A stretch of 64,000 nucleotides of DNA from Sphingobacterium bambusae (GCF_033955345.1 NZ_CP138332.1:558001-622000); one strand, 5' to 3'; counted from the stretch's first letter, positions 26,922-36,556 are shown. Numbers and translations: made by a program. The notes: generated from the sequence alone by a model not told the origin.

Positions 26922-26952
26922 CAAATATCGGCACTTTTTCCTTTTTTCCAAA
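26922..26952 (-). promoter_or_regulatory. Promoter of tRNA-Arg copy 2
   Basis: Seen on the minus strand: TTTG (26949-26952), 19 nt, GATATTTG (26922-26929), then GCATCAC as in copy 1. One base of the -7 box differs from TANNTTTG. Confidence 0.7.
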
Positions 26953-27043
26953 TTATTTTTCAAAAAAAGGGTATCTAAAACGATATGTGGTATATATATT
27001 GTTGATTAAAACATCATTACATTTGGCATAAATTTTCAATAAC

Positions 27044-27868
27044 ATGGCGGAACGCTTAATAAAAAGCAACAAAATTAGAGTCGGCGATATCAGCATCTCG
27101 TATTTCCACAAAAAGGCAAAAGCAGCATCGGCAAAAACTATTATTTTTCTTCACGGCTTTCCGTTCAACAAAAACATGTGGCGACCACAACTAGAGTCCC
27201 TACCCGATCATATCGACGCATTTGCTGTAGATATCCGCGGTCATGGCAACAGCACCTCGGGACATGGATTTTTCTCGATCGACGTTTTTGCAAAAGATCT
27301 GCGTGTATTTATGGAACGCCTAAATATTGACCAAGCTGTGCTATGTGGCATCTCCATGGGTGGATACATCGCCCTGCGGGCCTACGAGCTTTTCCCCGAA
27401 AAAATAAGTGGCTTGGTGCTTTCCGATACACATAGTAAAGCAGATAGCAATGCCGCCAAGCAAAAGCGCTTCGACAGTATTCAGGCCGTATTGAGCCACG
27501 GCCGCCGTCCTTTTGCCATTGGATTTGTGGAAAATGTATTTGCTCCTTCCAGTATAGAAAAATATCCCGAGGCCATTGAATTGATTAAGAGCAGCATCCG
27601 ACGAAACAGCATCAGCACCATATGTGCAACATTATTAGCCTTGGCATCCCGCACGGATACCAGCGCTAGCCTGTACCAGATTGAAGTACCCGCCTTGCTT
27701 ATACGTGGCGCGCAGGATAAGATCACCGCAAAGCAGGATATGCTCGACTTGGCCAATGCCATCCCGAAAAATAGCTATGTAGAAATCGAGGATGCAGGCC
27801 ATCTGCCCAATTTGGAAGATGCCGAAAAATTCAACAGCCTACTGCAGGAATTTATAGAAGAGGTTTAA
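27044..27868 (+). CDS. Alpha/beta hydrolase
   Basis: 274 residues with no signal peptide. Oxyanion-site HGFPFNKNMW (about 37-46), AVDIRGHGNSTSG, the nucleophile elbow LCGISMGGYIA with S104, and the acid and histidine region (LLIRGAQDKITA and DAGHLPNLE, His near 258). Known: the family covers esterases, lipases, dehalogenases and many other hydrolases; the sequence is closest in style to 3-oxoadipate enol-lactonase/esterase types. It is monocistronic. Substrate unknown. Confidence 0.9.
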   Translation: MAERLIKSNKIRVGDISISYFHKKAKAASAKTIIFLHGFPFNKNMWRPQLESLPDHIDAFAVDIRGHGNSTSGHGFFSIDVFAKDLRVFMERLNIDQAVLCGISMGGYIALRAYELFPEKISGLVLSDTHSKADSNAAKQKRFDSIQAVLSHGRRPFAIGFVENVFAPSSIEKYPEAIELIKSSIRRNSISTICATLLALASRTDTSASLYQIEVPALLIRGAQDKITAKQDMLDLANAIPKNSYVEIEDAGHLPNLEDAEKFNSLLQEFIEEV

Positions 27869-27880
27869 GGACCTCTTCTA
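27855..27880. terminator. Weak inverted repeat at convergent gene ends
   Basis: Seen: TAGAAGAGGT and ACCTCTTCTA, 6 nt apart, spanning the end of the hydrolase gene and its stop codon just before the patatin gene's stop. There is no strong T-run, so terminator function is tentative. Confidence 0.4.
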
Positions 27881-28660
27881 TGCCCGCAAGGCTTCTTCGG
27901 CGAGTCCATAGCCCATGTCGATCAACTCGGTCGAACGATGAAAATCCCAGACACCTGCCGCATCTTGTGGTATCGTGATGGTAAAATCAGGCTGATAATA
28001 AGCCAAGCTCAGCGTGCTCAAGCGCCTGCGCATGGCATAGAACGATTCCTGCAGCAAGCCTACCGGATTCAATTTCGCCACCAAACCCTCCTCTTTGGCC
28101 GGAACACCATCTAGGTTTACAGCAATCACGATATTTTCTTTTTTTGTCACATGATTCAAAGGCAACGGATTGAGCACCCCACCATCCACCAAAAATTTAT
28201 CGCCATGCACCACGCCTTTAAACACGCCGGGAATAGCGATGGAGGCACGAATAGCGGTGTAAATACTTCCTTCGGTAAAAAGCACCTCCTCTTCATGCTC
28301 TAGATCCGTAGCTACCGCCGTATACTTGAAAGGAAGATCTTCGATCAACACATCCTCAAATACATCCTGCAAAATCGTCAGCACACGTTCGCCTTTTAGT
28401 AAGCCATAACGCGGATTCGTAAAATCCATCAACCGAAACACCTGCGCCTTGGTCAGCGTCCTCATCCAGTCGCCCAGTTCCTGCACCCGGTTACAAGCGT
28501 AGGCAGCACCAACCAGTGCGCCAATGGAACAGCCCACTACTTCATCAATTTCATAGCCTCTGCCCAGCAGGTATTGTATAACACCAATATGCGTAATCCC
28601 GCGTGCACCACCACTTCCGAGCACCAGCGACACTTTTTTCGGTCTATCTATGTATTGCAT
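27878..28660 (-). CDS. Patatin-like phospholipase
   Basis: 260 residues. Oxyanion region LVLGSGGARGITHIGV, nucleophile elbow VVGCSIGALVG with S45, and the catalytic Asp in FLVDGGVLNPLPL (near 164). Known: bacterial patatin-like proteins (RssA/YlaK-type) are serine lipid acyl hydrolases with a Ser-Asp dyad. No signal peptide, so probably cytoplasmic. Single gene, divergent from the TetR regulator. Physiological substrate unknown. Confidence 0.93.
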   Translation of the reverse strand: MQYIDRPKKVSLVLGSGGARGITHIGVIQYLLGRGYEIDEVVGCSIGALVGAAYACNRVQELGDWMRTLTKAQVFRLMDFTNPRYGLLKGERVLTILQDVFEDVLIEDLPFKYTAVATDLEHEEEVLFTEGSIYTAIRASIAIPGVFKGVVHGDKFLVDGGVLNPLPLNHVTKKENIVIAVNLDGVPAKEEGLVAKLNPVGLLQESFYAMRRRLSTLSLAYYQPDFTITIPQDAAGVWDFHRSTELIDMGYGLAEEALRA

Positions 28661-28789
28661 ACGCTAAAGATAAGAAATAAATATGCTGCGTTGATTGTCA
28701 GCCGAATGTCGATTTTAATTCTTGTTGATATGCCGAATATATAATATAGTTACTTTTGCTAACACTGTTAACAAAATGTTTAAACAAGA

Positions 28790-29395
28790 ATGGGGATCAG
28801 CGATCGAAAGCTACGTCAGCAAGAAGAGATAAAGCAGCAAATCATTGCCGAGTCATGGCATATTATTGCCGAGGAAGGTTGGCATGCGCTGTCTATCCGT
28901 CGTATAGCCGATGCCATTGAGTACAGCATACCAGTCATCTACAAACATTTCGAAAACAAGGAGGCCATTCAAGAATATTTCATCAAGGATGGTTTTGCGA
29001 AACTGACGGAAGAGATGCGACAAGCAGAAGCACAAGCGGCCAACGACGACGAGCGTATTCGCGAAATCGCTTACAGTTATTGGCGTTTTGCGGCCAGTCG
29101 TACAGCACATTACCGCATTATGTTTAGTTTGGGTATCCCCCATTGCGAGACCGTTAACAATGTAGCCGAGATGAAGCAGATGTCCGACATTATGCGTGTG
29201 TCCATCGAGAATCTGGCGAAAAGCCATCAGCAAGAAAACACCGACATCTACCTGAAGCTAAAAACCTTCTGGTCTATGTTGCACGGATTTATCTCCATTG
29301 AATTGCTGTCGAATGCCGTCATTCCCGAGGAGCCGACGCCCATGTTCAAAGATGCCATAGAGAGTTTTATGTTTACCTTAATTAATAAAAAATAA
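28790..29395 (+). CDS. TetR/AcrR-family transcriptional regulator
   Basis: 201 residues. N-terminal helix-turn-helix (about 12-60): IIAEEGWHALSIRRIADAI followed by YSIPVIYKHFENKEAIQEYF. The C-terminal ligand domain resembles the WHG-type TetR C-terminus, with YRIMFSLGIP and KTFWSMLHGFISIELL. Known: TetR proteins repress nearby genes until a ligand binds. The nitroreductase gene starts 4 nt after its stop, so the two are probably one operon and the reductase may be under its control. Confidence 0.93.
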   Translation: MGISDRKLRQQEEIKQQIIAESWHIIAEEGWHALSIRRIADAIEYSIPVIYKHFENKEAIQEYFIKDGFAKLTEEMRQAEAQAANDDERIREIAYSYWRFAASRTAHYRIMFSLGIPHCETVNNVAEMKQMSDIMRVSIENLAKSHQQENTDIYLKLKTFWSMLHGFISIELLSNAVIPEEPTPMFKDAIESFMFTLINKK

Positions 29396-29399
29396 AAAA

Positions 29400-30032
29400 A
29401 TGAGCTTATTACAAGATTTACAATGGCGATATGCAACCAAAAAAATGAATGGTGAAGCGGTTGCACAGGAAAAAGTAGACTATATCATCGAAGCAGCGCG
29501 CCTAGCGCCTACATCATCCGGTCTGCATCCCTTCAAGGTGATCGAAATTTCCGATCCCGAATTGAAAGCAAAAATCCAGCCTATCGCCTACGGCCAAAGC
29601 CAAATCGTAGATGCGTCGCATCTTTTGGTATTTGCCGCATACGATGAGTACACCAAAGAGCGTGTTGACTCCGTATTTACACAGCAAGAAAACGAGCGCA
29701 ATTTACCACAAGGGTTTGCCGACGATTACAAGAACCAACTGTTTGGCAACTTCCAACAACAGAGCAAAGAGCAACATTTCCAACATGCAGCGCGTCAGGC
29801 CTACATCGGTTTTGGATTGGCCATTGCCGCAGCAGCTGAACAGAAAGTCGATGCTACACCGATGGAAGGTTTTACCAATTCCGCCTTGGATGAATTGTTG
29901 GAACTGAGCAAATGGGGGTTAAAATCCGTTACGATCTTAGCGTTAGGTTACCGTGACAGCGACAACGACTGGTTGGTCAATCTAAAGAAAGTACGTATCG
30001 CGAAAGAAGACTTCGTCCTTAATTTGAGCTAA
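29400..30032 (+). CDS. Nitroreductase-family NAD(P)H oxidoreductase
   Basis: 210 residues. Flavin-fold features: LLQDLQWRYATKKMNGE, ARLAPTSSGLHPFKVIEI with the FMN-contacting serines, HAARQAYIGFGLAIAAAAE and the C-terminal GYRDSDNDWLVNLKKVR. Known: FMN-dependent NfsB-like enzymes reduce nitro compounds, quinones and other electrophiles. It follows the TetR gene at 4 nt, which suggests that the regulator senses such compounds. Physiological substrate unknown. Confidence 0.93.
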   Translation: MSLLQDLQWRYATKKMNGEAVAQEKVDYIIEAARLAPTSSGLHPFKVIEISDPELKAKIQPIAYGQSQIVDASHLLVFAAYDEYTKERVDSVFTQQENERNLPQGFADDYKNQLFGNFQQQSKEQHFQHAARQAYIGFGLAIAAAAEQKVDATPMEGFTNSALDELLELSKWGLKSVTILALGYRDSDNDWLVNLKKVRIAKEDFVLNLS

Positions 30033-30061
30033 TACTAAACAGCTATATTGAAACAAAGCGA

Positions 30062-30097
30062 AGAGGGGCTCTCCAGTGATGGAAGCCCCTTTTTTAT
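30062..30097. terminator. Terminator between nitroreductase and pepD
   Basis: Seen: AGGGGCT...AGCCCCT followed by TTTTTTATTT on the plus strand, at the junction of convergent genes. Confidence 0.65.
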
Positions 30098-31552
30098 TTA
30101 CTTCGAAGCAGGAATCTGCTGCAGTATCTGCAGCAAGAACTTCCAAAATTTCTGTACCGAAGATATCGATACCCTTTCCTGTGGCGAGTGTGCGCCCAAA
30201 ATGGTCGGGCCAAAGGAAATCATGTCCATCCCGGGGTAATTGGTACCCAAGATACCACACTCCAATCCGGCATGGCAAGCCACCACTTCCGGCTCTTCCG
30301 CAAAAAGGGATGTGTAAGTAGATTTTAAGACCTCCAGAATCGCCGAATGCGGATTCGGTGTCCAGCCCGGATAATCGCCCGAGAAGGAAACCTCTGCGCC
30401 CATCAACTCAAAACAACTCCGTAGTGCCGTTGCAAGATCCCATTTCGACGATTCTACCGACGAACGTGTCAAACATTTAATCACGATAGCACCATCCTTC
30501 ACCTCTACCCGAGCGATGTTATTGGAGGTCTCCACGAGATCCGCAAAATCAGCACTCATACGGTATACGCCATTCGGCGCCGCATACAAAGCCTTCAGCA
30601 GTTTCTCCTGCACAGCCGTCGGCAACAAGGTAACAGGCGCCGCCGCTATCTTCAGCAGGCTGATCTGCAATCCCGCATCAACGGTTGCAAACTCCGCTTT
30701 CAGCGCCGCCACTTCCTTATCAAAAACAGAAAATACACCTTGTTCGTCTATATCTTCGAAAGCCAACAAGGCAGCAGCCTCTCGCGGGATCGCATTGCGT
30801 AAGCCACCTCCATCAATATTCGACAAACGTGCGCCCTGTAAGGTTAACTTATAGAGCAAACGCGTCAAGATTTTATTGGCATTGCCCAAGCCTTTATGAA
30901 TTTCCATGCCCGAGTGTCCGCCTTGCAGGCCTTTCACTTGCAATTGGTAAAGCATAGCTTTCTCCGAAACCAAAGAGGTTTCATAGGACAAGCGTGCCGT
31001 GACATCTACCCCTCCGGCACAGCCGATATCAATTTCCGTATCCTCCTCGGTATCCAAGTTAAGCAAGATACTGCCGCTCAACAAACCGCCCTGCAAGCCT
31101 TTGGCTCCCGTCATGCCGGTTTCCTCATCAATGGTAAAAAGCGCCTCCAAGGCCGGATGTGCAATATCCATCGCCGACAGCAACCCCATAATGGCTGCCA
31201 CGCCGATACCGTTATCTGCACCTAAGGTTGTTCCATCCGCGCGCAACCAGTCGCCATCGATCCACATTTGAATACCTTGGTTATCAAAATCAAATACCGT
31301 GTCATTATTCTTTTGATGCACCATATCCAGATGAGATTGCAGCACCACCGTCTGCCGACCTTCCATGCCGGCAGTAGCCGGTTTACGGATAATCACATTG
31401 CCTACCGCATCTTTAACCGTAGACAAGCCCAATCCATGACCGAAATCCAACATAAACTGAATAACACGTTCCTCTTTTTTTGATGCACGAGGCACCGCGT
31501 TCAACGCTTCAAAATGCGTCCACACCGTGCTCGGCTCTAATTGCTCTAACAT
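30098..31552 (-). CDS. pepD: Aminoacyl-histidine dipeptidase (M20C)
   Basis: 484 residues, normal for PepD. Zinc-peptidase motifs: VVLQSHLDMVHQ (H74, D76), TLGADNGIGVA (bridging Asp) and TIDEETGMTGAKGL (catalytic Glu pair), then a long domain with LQGGHSGMEIHKGLGNAN and the C-terminal VACHAGLECGIL. Known: cleaves unspecific dipeptides such as Xaa-His in the cytoplasm. Single gene. A -7-like box (TATTTTTG, plus-strand 31580-31587) lies 28 nt upstream. Confidence 0.95.
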   Translation of the reverse strand: MLEQLEPSTVWTHFEALNAVPRASKKEERVIQFMLDFGHGLGLSTVKDAVGNVIIRKPATAGMEGRQTVVLQSHLDMVHQKNNDTVFDFDNQGIQMWIDGDWLRADGTTLGADNGIGVAAIMGLLSAMDIAHPALEALFTIDEETGMTGAKGLQGGLLSGSILLNLDTEEDTEIDIGCAGGVDVTARLSYETSLVSEKAMLYQLQVKGLQGGHSGMEIHKGLGNANKILTRLLYKLTLQGARLSNIDGGGLRNAIPREAAALLAFEDIDEQGVFSVFDKEVAALKAEFATVDAGLQISLLKIAAAPVTLLPTAVQEKLLKALYAAPNGVYRMSADFADLVETSNNIARVEVKDGAIVIKCLTRSSVESSKWDLATALRSCFELMGAEVSFSGDYPGWTPNPHSAILEVLKSTYTSLFAEEPEVVACHAGLECGILGTNYPGMDMISFGPTILGAHSPQERVSISSVQKFWKFLLQILQQIPASK

Positions 31553-31671
31553 AGTAGCTCTCTATTTTTGTTGTTAGCGCAAAAATACACATTAGCAAAC
31601 ATAAAGCGTCCGTTGTATAAACTATTAAAACAATTTGCATAAAGAAACATTTATATATACTAAACACACAC

Positions 31672-33141
31672 ATGTCTATACACGTAGAGCGCAAGCCAAT
31701 TATATTCAGTCCAGATTCCAAAAGAGTGCTAGCACGTTTCTTTCAGCTCAGCGAAGAGCGGTCATTAAAAATCATCAAGCGCATACTTGGGCTATCTCGA
31801 ACAAAGCAGAACGAACTTTTCAATCAAATTTTACGCGATTTTTCCAAGCGGCACCGGAGCGTAGTTTCCATTTTGGAAAAAAACTATAAGCGAGTATCCC
31901 CCCTTATCAAAAAAATAAGTATTGAGGAACAAGACATTACCTACAAAGAGCATCTAATAATCGGCGCATACTTCACCATGGAGTATTCCATTGAGGCTGC
32001 TGCTTTTTTCAACCCTTCTATTGTCGAAGATGTGGATCAATCGCAGTTGCGTGATGGGGAGAAGCGAATCATCCTGAGTTTCCGTGCTACCGGCGAAGGG
32101 CATGTTTCGTCGATCGTATTCCGATCTGGCATCATCGATAAAAACCTCGACATTCAACTGGATGAAGTCGGACGACTGTTGGAGAAACCAAAGCAGGTAA
32201 AAAATCACCAATATGAAAAAGTTGATTTTATAACGAAGCTATCGGCTTTGCATGCACCGGAAGAGGAAATGCTGGCCATCATCGAGCGTAAACTACCCGA
32301 ATTATTTACTTATGAAGAGCTGCGCAAGTTTGTAAATGAAATAAAGGACGAAAATACGTTGAGTTTAGACAGCGACACCTTAAGCAATCAAATGCAATGG
32401 TTGGCATCATCGCATTACGAAATGACCTACTCGCTCGATACGGCCATATCCGAACGAGTGATATTTCCCATTGCCGATACCGAAATACGGGGCATTGAAG
32501 ATGCGCGTTTTGTAAAATTTGCCGACGAGAAAGGGAAAATCACCTATTATGCTACCTATACCGCCTACGACGGTTTTTCCATTCTTCCCAAATTGCTATC
32601 TACCAAAGATTTTATCCATTTCAAGGTGCAACCTATAAATGGTAAGATTGCCAACAAGGGAGCGGCGCTATTTCCACGGAAAATAAATGGCCGATACGCC
32701 ATGCTGTGCCGTGTAGATGGCGAAAACAATTACATTTCGTTTTCGGACAATATCACCAATTGGCATGAAGATATCATCTTGTTGAGTGAGCCCGAAGAAC
32801 CATGGGAATTTATTCAGCTGGGCAATTGTGGGTCGCCCATTGAAACCGAAAGAGGTTGGCTAGTCATCACACACTGTGTGGGGCCTATGCGGAAGTACAC
32901 CATTGGAGCCACGTTACTTGATTTGCATGATCCCACAAAAATCATCGGCCGGTTGAAGGACCCCATTTTATCGCCCAATGCGGAGGAAAGAGAGGGCTAT
33001 GTTCCCAATGTTGTTTATTCCTGCGGACAAATGATCCATAACGGCCACCTCATTATACCTTATGCGATGTCGGATTATGCATCCACTTATGCCACCGTCA
33101 ATTTGGAATTCCTGCTAAACGCCCTATGCGAAACCGCATAG
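31672..33141 (+). CDS. GH130-family glycoside phosphorylase/hydrolase
   Basis: 489 residues. An N-terminal helical region (about 1-95) precedes the five-bladed propeller. GH130 elements: NPSIVEDVD (after FFNPSI), ISERVIFPIADTEIRGIEDARFV with the acidic general base, YYATYTAYDG, ALFPRKINGRYAMLCRVDG, and CGSPIETERGWLVITHCVG. Known: GH130 enzymes phosphorolyse or hydrolyse beta-mannosides; the long N-terminal extension is common in the mannoside-acting subset. No signal peptide, so cytoplasmic. It stands alone, with a strong terminator after it. Substrate is inference from family. Confidence 0.9.
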   Translation: MSIHVERKPIIFSPDSKRVLARFFQLSEERSLKIIKRILGLSRTKQNELFNQILRDFSKRHRSVVSILEKNYKRVSPLIKKISIEEQDITYKEHLIIGAYFTMEYSIEAAAFFNPSIVEDVDQSQLRDGEKRIILSFRATGEGHVSSIVFRSGIIDKNLDIQLDEVGRLLEKPKQVKNHQYEKVDFITKLSALHAPEEEMLAIIERKLPELFTYEELRKFVNEIKDENTLSLDSDTLSNQMQWLASSHYEMTYSLDTAISERVIFPIADTEIRGIEDARFVKFADEKGKITYYATYTAYDGFSILPKLLSTKDFIHFKVQPINGKIANKGAALFPRKINGRYAMLCRVDGENNYISFSDNITNWHEDIILLSEPEEPWEFIQLGNCGSPIETERGWLVITHCVGPMRKYTIGATLLDLHDPTKIIGRLKDPILSPNAEEREGYVPNVVYSCGQMIHNGHLIIPYAMSDYASTYATVNLEFLLNALCETA

Positions 33142-33194
33142 CTACGCAGCGCTAAGATCAATGTATACCGCTGTTCGTGCAGCTTACCTTATTG

Positions 33195-33240
33195 AAAGCT
33201 ATCCTCGTTAGGGCGTTTGTCCTAACGAGGATAGCTTTTT
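33195..33240 (+). terminator. Strong terminator after the GH130 gene
   Basis: Seen: AAAGCTATCCTCGTTAGG and its exact complement around an 8-nt loop, followed by TTTTTTT. Confidence 0.9.
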
Positions 33241-33310
33241 TTGTGCCTTTGTTTTTTGAAAAGTGGTTGCCGTTTTTTTTCCGTATCTTAAGTTCTCAAA
33301 TCGTAAAAAA

Positions 33311-33922
33311 ATGAAATCATCCAAAGAGAAAATGATTGCCGGAGAAATCTATCAGGCTATGGGGAGGGAACTGTTTGACGAAAGGCAACATGCCAAAGAG
33401 CAGCTCTATGTTTTCAACAACTTAGCGCCCTCTAAAATAAAGGCAAGAAACCAAATCTTAAAAAAGCTCTTCGGCGAAACGACCAACCTATTTTTTATAG
33501 AGCCTCCATTTCGCTGTGATTACGGCTACAACATCTTTTTGGGAGACAACTTCTATGCAAACTTTAACCTCACCATCTTGGACTGTGCACCTGTTACCAT
33601 TGGCGCCAATGTGATGATCGGCCCCAATGTATCGCTTTTCACGGCCGGACATCCGGTACATCCCGAGCCACGTGTGGCAGGCTGGGAGTTTGCAAAACCC
33701 ATCAACATAGAAGATAATGTTTGGATTGGCGGACATACCGTTGTCAACCCGGGAGTGCGTATTGGAAAGAATTCGGTGATCGGCGCTGGATCCGTCGTGA
33801 CAAAAGATATTCCGGAAAACGTCATTGCAGTAGGCAACCCCTGCCGCGTTCTCCGCGTAATAACGGATCGCGACAAACAGTATTATTATAAAGACGAGCA
33901 GATTCCGAATTTAGAAGAATAA
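33311..33922 (+). CDS. Maltose O-acetyltransferase-like sugar acetyltransferase
   Basis: 203 residues from the ATG at 33311 (MKSSKEKMIAGEIYQ); upstream in-frame codons overlap the terminator-side spacer and are not used. LbH hexapeptide pattern: PFRCDYGYNIFLGDNFYANFN (in two parts), VTIGANVMIGPNVSLFTAGH with the catalytic His, NVWIGGHTVVNPG and SVIGAGSVVTKDIPENV. Known: transfers acetyl from acetyl-CoA to sugars such as glucose or maltose. Single gene, same direction as the GH130 gene but separated by a terminator. Sugar acceptor unknown. Confidence 0.92.
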   Translation: MKSSKEKMIAGEIYQAMGRELFDERQHAKEQLYVFNNLAPSKIKARNQILKKLFGETTNLFFIEPPFRCDYGYNIFLGDNFYANFNLTILDCAPVTIGANVMIGPNVSLFTAGHPVHPEPRVAGWEFAKPINIEDNVWIGGHTVVNPGVRIGKNSVIGAGSVVTKDIPENVIAVGNPCRVLRVITDRDKQYYYKDEQIPNLEE

Positions 33923-33927
33923 GCCTA

Positions 33928-33975
33928 TTACATAGCAAAGGGTTGCATTAAAAAATGCAACCCTTTGCTATGTAA
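33928..33975. terminator. 22-bp perfect inverted repeat
   Basis: Seen: TTACATAGCAAAGGGTTGCA (plus TT) and its exact complement, 4-nt A loop. No T-run follows on either side, so it may be a terminator of an unusual kind or a protein-binding or RNA-processing site. Confidence 0.5.
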
Positions 33976-34017
33976 GTCGAACTGTTAACGGCTCGAAAAA
34001 AGTCTTTCAACGAGCTG

Positions 34018-34839
34018 TTAAGCCGCATTTTTTTGCTTCAAAATACGCTTCACCTCATCGAGCAATACCGGCAACCCCGGGTAAACCATATCATGCCCAT
34101 AGCCATCAAATTCCAGCAACTTTACATCCGTATGTCCAACAATAGTTAACATTCTTTTGAGGTAGGCATTTTCTTCATAGCGACCAAGCATCTCTTTTTC
34201 GCGATCACCGGTCAACAGTACAATCGGCGCGGCATCCTTTCTCACCCAAAACAGTGGTGCCCATGCATCGATGGTTGGCTGCTTCTCATCAATCCCCTGC
34301 TCCTTGCGTGCCGTAAAGTGCGTCACCGTTTGCCCGCTAAACGGAATAATACCTATCAGCTGATCCGCATCCATCCCTTCCTCTTTTAAATAACGCTTAT
34401 TAAGGCCCAGCATCAAGGCGAGATAACCACCTGCAGAATGACCAGATAAGAAGATCTTATTGCTATCGCCATTGTATTTTTCGGCGTGCTTCAACACAAA
34501 GGAAACCGACTTCGCCGCATCTTGAATAATATCCTCCACCTTTACCTGCGGCGCAAAGCGATAGCCCACACCCACAATTACATAGCCCTTCGCTTTCAGG
34601 AATGCAGGAATTTCTTTCTGCCCGCCCGTTAGTCCGCCGCCATGATACCAAATGATGATTGGTTTCTTTTCGCCAGCAACCGGATAATGTATATCGAGTT
34701 TGCATTGTGTACGCTGGTAATCAGAAGCCGGCTTGTCCACATAGCTTAAGTTTTCGACCGTTTTGTATGCTTGAGCATCCTGACTGCGCGCGTTGAAGAA
34801 TGTGCTTAGGGAAATAAAAAATAATAATACTGTTCTCAT
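34018..34839 (-). CDS. Exported alpha/beta hydrolase (esterase-like)
   Basis: 273 residues from the ATG at 34839, which begins a signal peptide (TVLLFFISLSTFFNARSQ). Esterase features: LDIHYPV, oxyanion IWYHGGGLTGGQ, nucleophile elbow LSGHSAGGYLALM, Asp in LLTGDREKEM region and the His in EFDGYGHDMVY. Known: BD-FAE/hormone-sensitive-lipase-like enzymes hydrolyse acetylated or feruloylated carbohydrates and other esters. Secreted or periplasmic. It follows the UbiB gene by 58 nt on the same strand. Substrate unknown. Confidence 0.88.
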   Translation of the reverse strand: MRTVLLFFISLSTFFNARSQDAQAYKTVENLSYVDKPASDYQRTQCKLDIHYPVAGEKKPIIIWYHGGGLTGGQKEIPAFLKAKGYVIVGVGYRFAPQVKVEDIIQDAAKSVSFVLKHAEKYNGDSNKIFLSGHSAGGYLALMLGLNKRYLKEEGMDADQLIGIIPFSGQTVTHFTARKEQGIDEKQPTIDAWAPLFWVRKDAAPIVLLTGDREKEMLGRYEENAYLKRMLTIVGHTDVKLLEFDGYGHDMVYPGLPVLLDEVKRILKQKNAA

Positions 34840-34897
34840 AATACGATGTTTGCCCCTCAAAGTACCAAAAAAAGATACAGCATGCAAACGGTCGCTA

Positions 34898-36553
34898 TTA
34901 TTTGCTTCTAATAAGATAGATTAAAAGAATGCCGGAGAGGATAAAGCTGACCGTAAAGCCCAGCCAAGAGAGGATGGGCATTCCCCAAATCAAGTATCCT
35001 ACACGGCCATGCGCCAAGATACTTGCCCCCACCCCAAAGGTCATCGCCAAAATGGAAAGTAAGAATTTATTGCCGATACGATGAAAGACCAGCTGCATAC
35101 GGTCAAAATCTTGAATCTTATGGTTCATCGTCAGCTTATCCGACTTGGCTTTCTCCAGCAAGGTAATCAGATCTTCCGGCACCTCGGTCAGCACATCTTT
35201 CATGAACTTCGCCTTATCGAGCAGTTGCTTTTTGATGTATTCGGCCGACATTTTTTGTTGGGCAATTTTCTTGGCAAAGGGCTTGATACTTTCGGGGACA
35301 TTCAGTTCGGCGTGCAACTGCCGACCAGTACCTTCCAAAATGGAAACCCCGCGCAACAGCAAATACACGAAATCGGGCAGCAAGATGCTGTTATATTGCA
35401 AAATCTTATTGAGTTTGAAGAGCATCACCGAGATATCGATATCATCCAGTGCATTCTCTTCGATCATTTGGAAAACCTCATAGGCATCACGCTCCAGCTG
35501 CCGTTCGTCTTCGATATCATGGACCACCGCCAGCTTTTTGATATTACGGATAAGATCCTTGGCATCATTCATTAAAAAGTTGATGACCATGGCCTCAATC
35601 ATATCGCGATCCCGCGGAATCATAAAGCCCATCGACCCAAAGTCGATAAACACAATCTGTCCCCTCTTGTTCACCAACACATTGCCGGGATGTGGATCCG
35701 CGTGAAAAAAGCCATGCTGCAACACCTGCTCCAAATAAAGATCCAAGCAATTTTGCAATACGGCTTGCGGCTGTAGACCATGATCTGCTAACAGCTCCTT
35801 ATTATTGATCTTGAAGCCTTCTACAAATTCCATGCACAGGATTTCATCGTTAGAATACGCTCTGTAGATCTTGGGCACATAAACCAAGCTGTTTCCTCGA
35901 AAATTGCGGCGAAAACGTTCGATGTTATTCAGCTCATTGGTGAAAGAAAGCTCGCCGACTAAGGAATTGGCAAACGACTGGACAATTTCGTACAGATTGA
36001 TCTTCTGGATAATTTCGTACTTGCTACGGAGCAACTTTACCAAGTCTAAGATAAAGTCGAGGTCGGCATGCACAATTTGATTTATCTGGCTTCGTTTCAC
36101 CTTGAATATTACCGCGTTCCCATCTTTCAGCGTAGCGCGATAAACCTGCGCGATGGATGCCGCCGCGATAGGTTCTTCCTCTATCGATGCGAAGTGTTCG
36201 TTTACGTCAATACCCAATGAAATCGCCAGCTTCTCCTGCAGATTCATCGGCTCGGGCGGGACTTCATCCTGCAGCTTCACCAGCTCCTGCCGCAGATCAT
36301 CAGGAATAATATCCGCTCGGTTGCTCAGCAGCTGTCCTAATTTGATAAATGTCGGCCCAAGTTCTTCTATAGCCAGTCGCACACGAATATTAAAATCCTC
36401 TTCAAAGATGCGCTTGGTATGCGTGTTCCAAAGCAATATACTATCGGGAATCAAGCGATCGATATTGGACCGAGAAATCACTTCATCGAAACCATGCTTG
36501 GACAAAACGCGAAGAATCTGCCCTACCCTTCTAATTTTATGCATGCCATACAT
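34898..36553 (-). CDS. UbiB/ABC1-family atypical kinase
   Basis: 551 residues. Family motifs: LGPTFIKLGQLLSNRADIIP (the KxGQ), AAASIAQVYRATLKDGN (alanine-rich nucleotide loop), HGFFHADPHPGNVLVNKR (catalytic loop) and VFIDFGSMG (metal-binding DFG-like). Two C-terminal hydrophobic helices (FLLSILAMTFGVGASILA and LGFTVSFILSGILLIYLI) anchor it in the membrane. Known: UbiB ATPases assist quinone synthesis and lipid handling; in Bacteroidota the quinone is usually menaquinone. The outer-membrane-type gene next to it starts 3 nt from its stop, suggesting an operon. Confidence 0.93.
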   Translation of the reverse strand: MYGMHKIRRVGQILRVLSKHGFDEVISRSNIDRLIPDSILLWNTHTKRIFEEDFNIRVRLAIEELGPTFIKLGQLLSNRADIIPDDLRQELVKLQDEVPPEPMNLQEKLAISLGIDVNEHFASIEEEPIAAASIAQVYRATLKDGNAVIFKVKRSQINQIVHADLDFILDLVKLLRSKYEIIQKINLYEIVQSFANSLVGELSFTNELNNIERFRRNFRGNSLVYVPKIYRAYSNDEILCMEFVEGFKINNKELLADHGLQPQAVLQNCLDLYLEQVLQHGFFHADPHPGNVLVNKRGQIVFIDFGSMGFMIPRDRDMIEAMVINFLMNDAKDLIRNIKKLAVVHDIEDERQLERDAYEVFQMIEENALDDIDISVMLFKLNKILQYNSILLPDFVYLLLRGVSILEGTGRQLHAELNVPESIKPFAKKIAQQKMSAEYIKKQLLDKAKFMKDVLTEVPEDLITLLEKAKSDKLTMNHKIQDFDRMQLVFHRIGNKFLLSILAMTFGVGASILAHGRVGYLIWGMPILSWLGFTVSFILSGILLIYLIRSK

Positions 36554-36556
36554 AGG

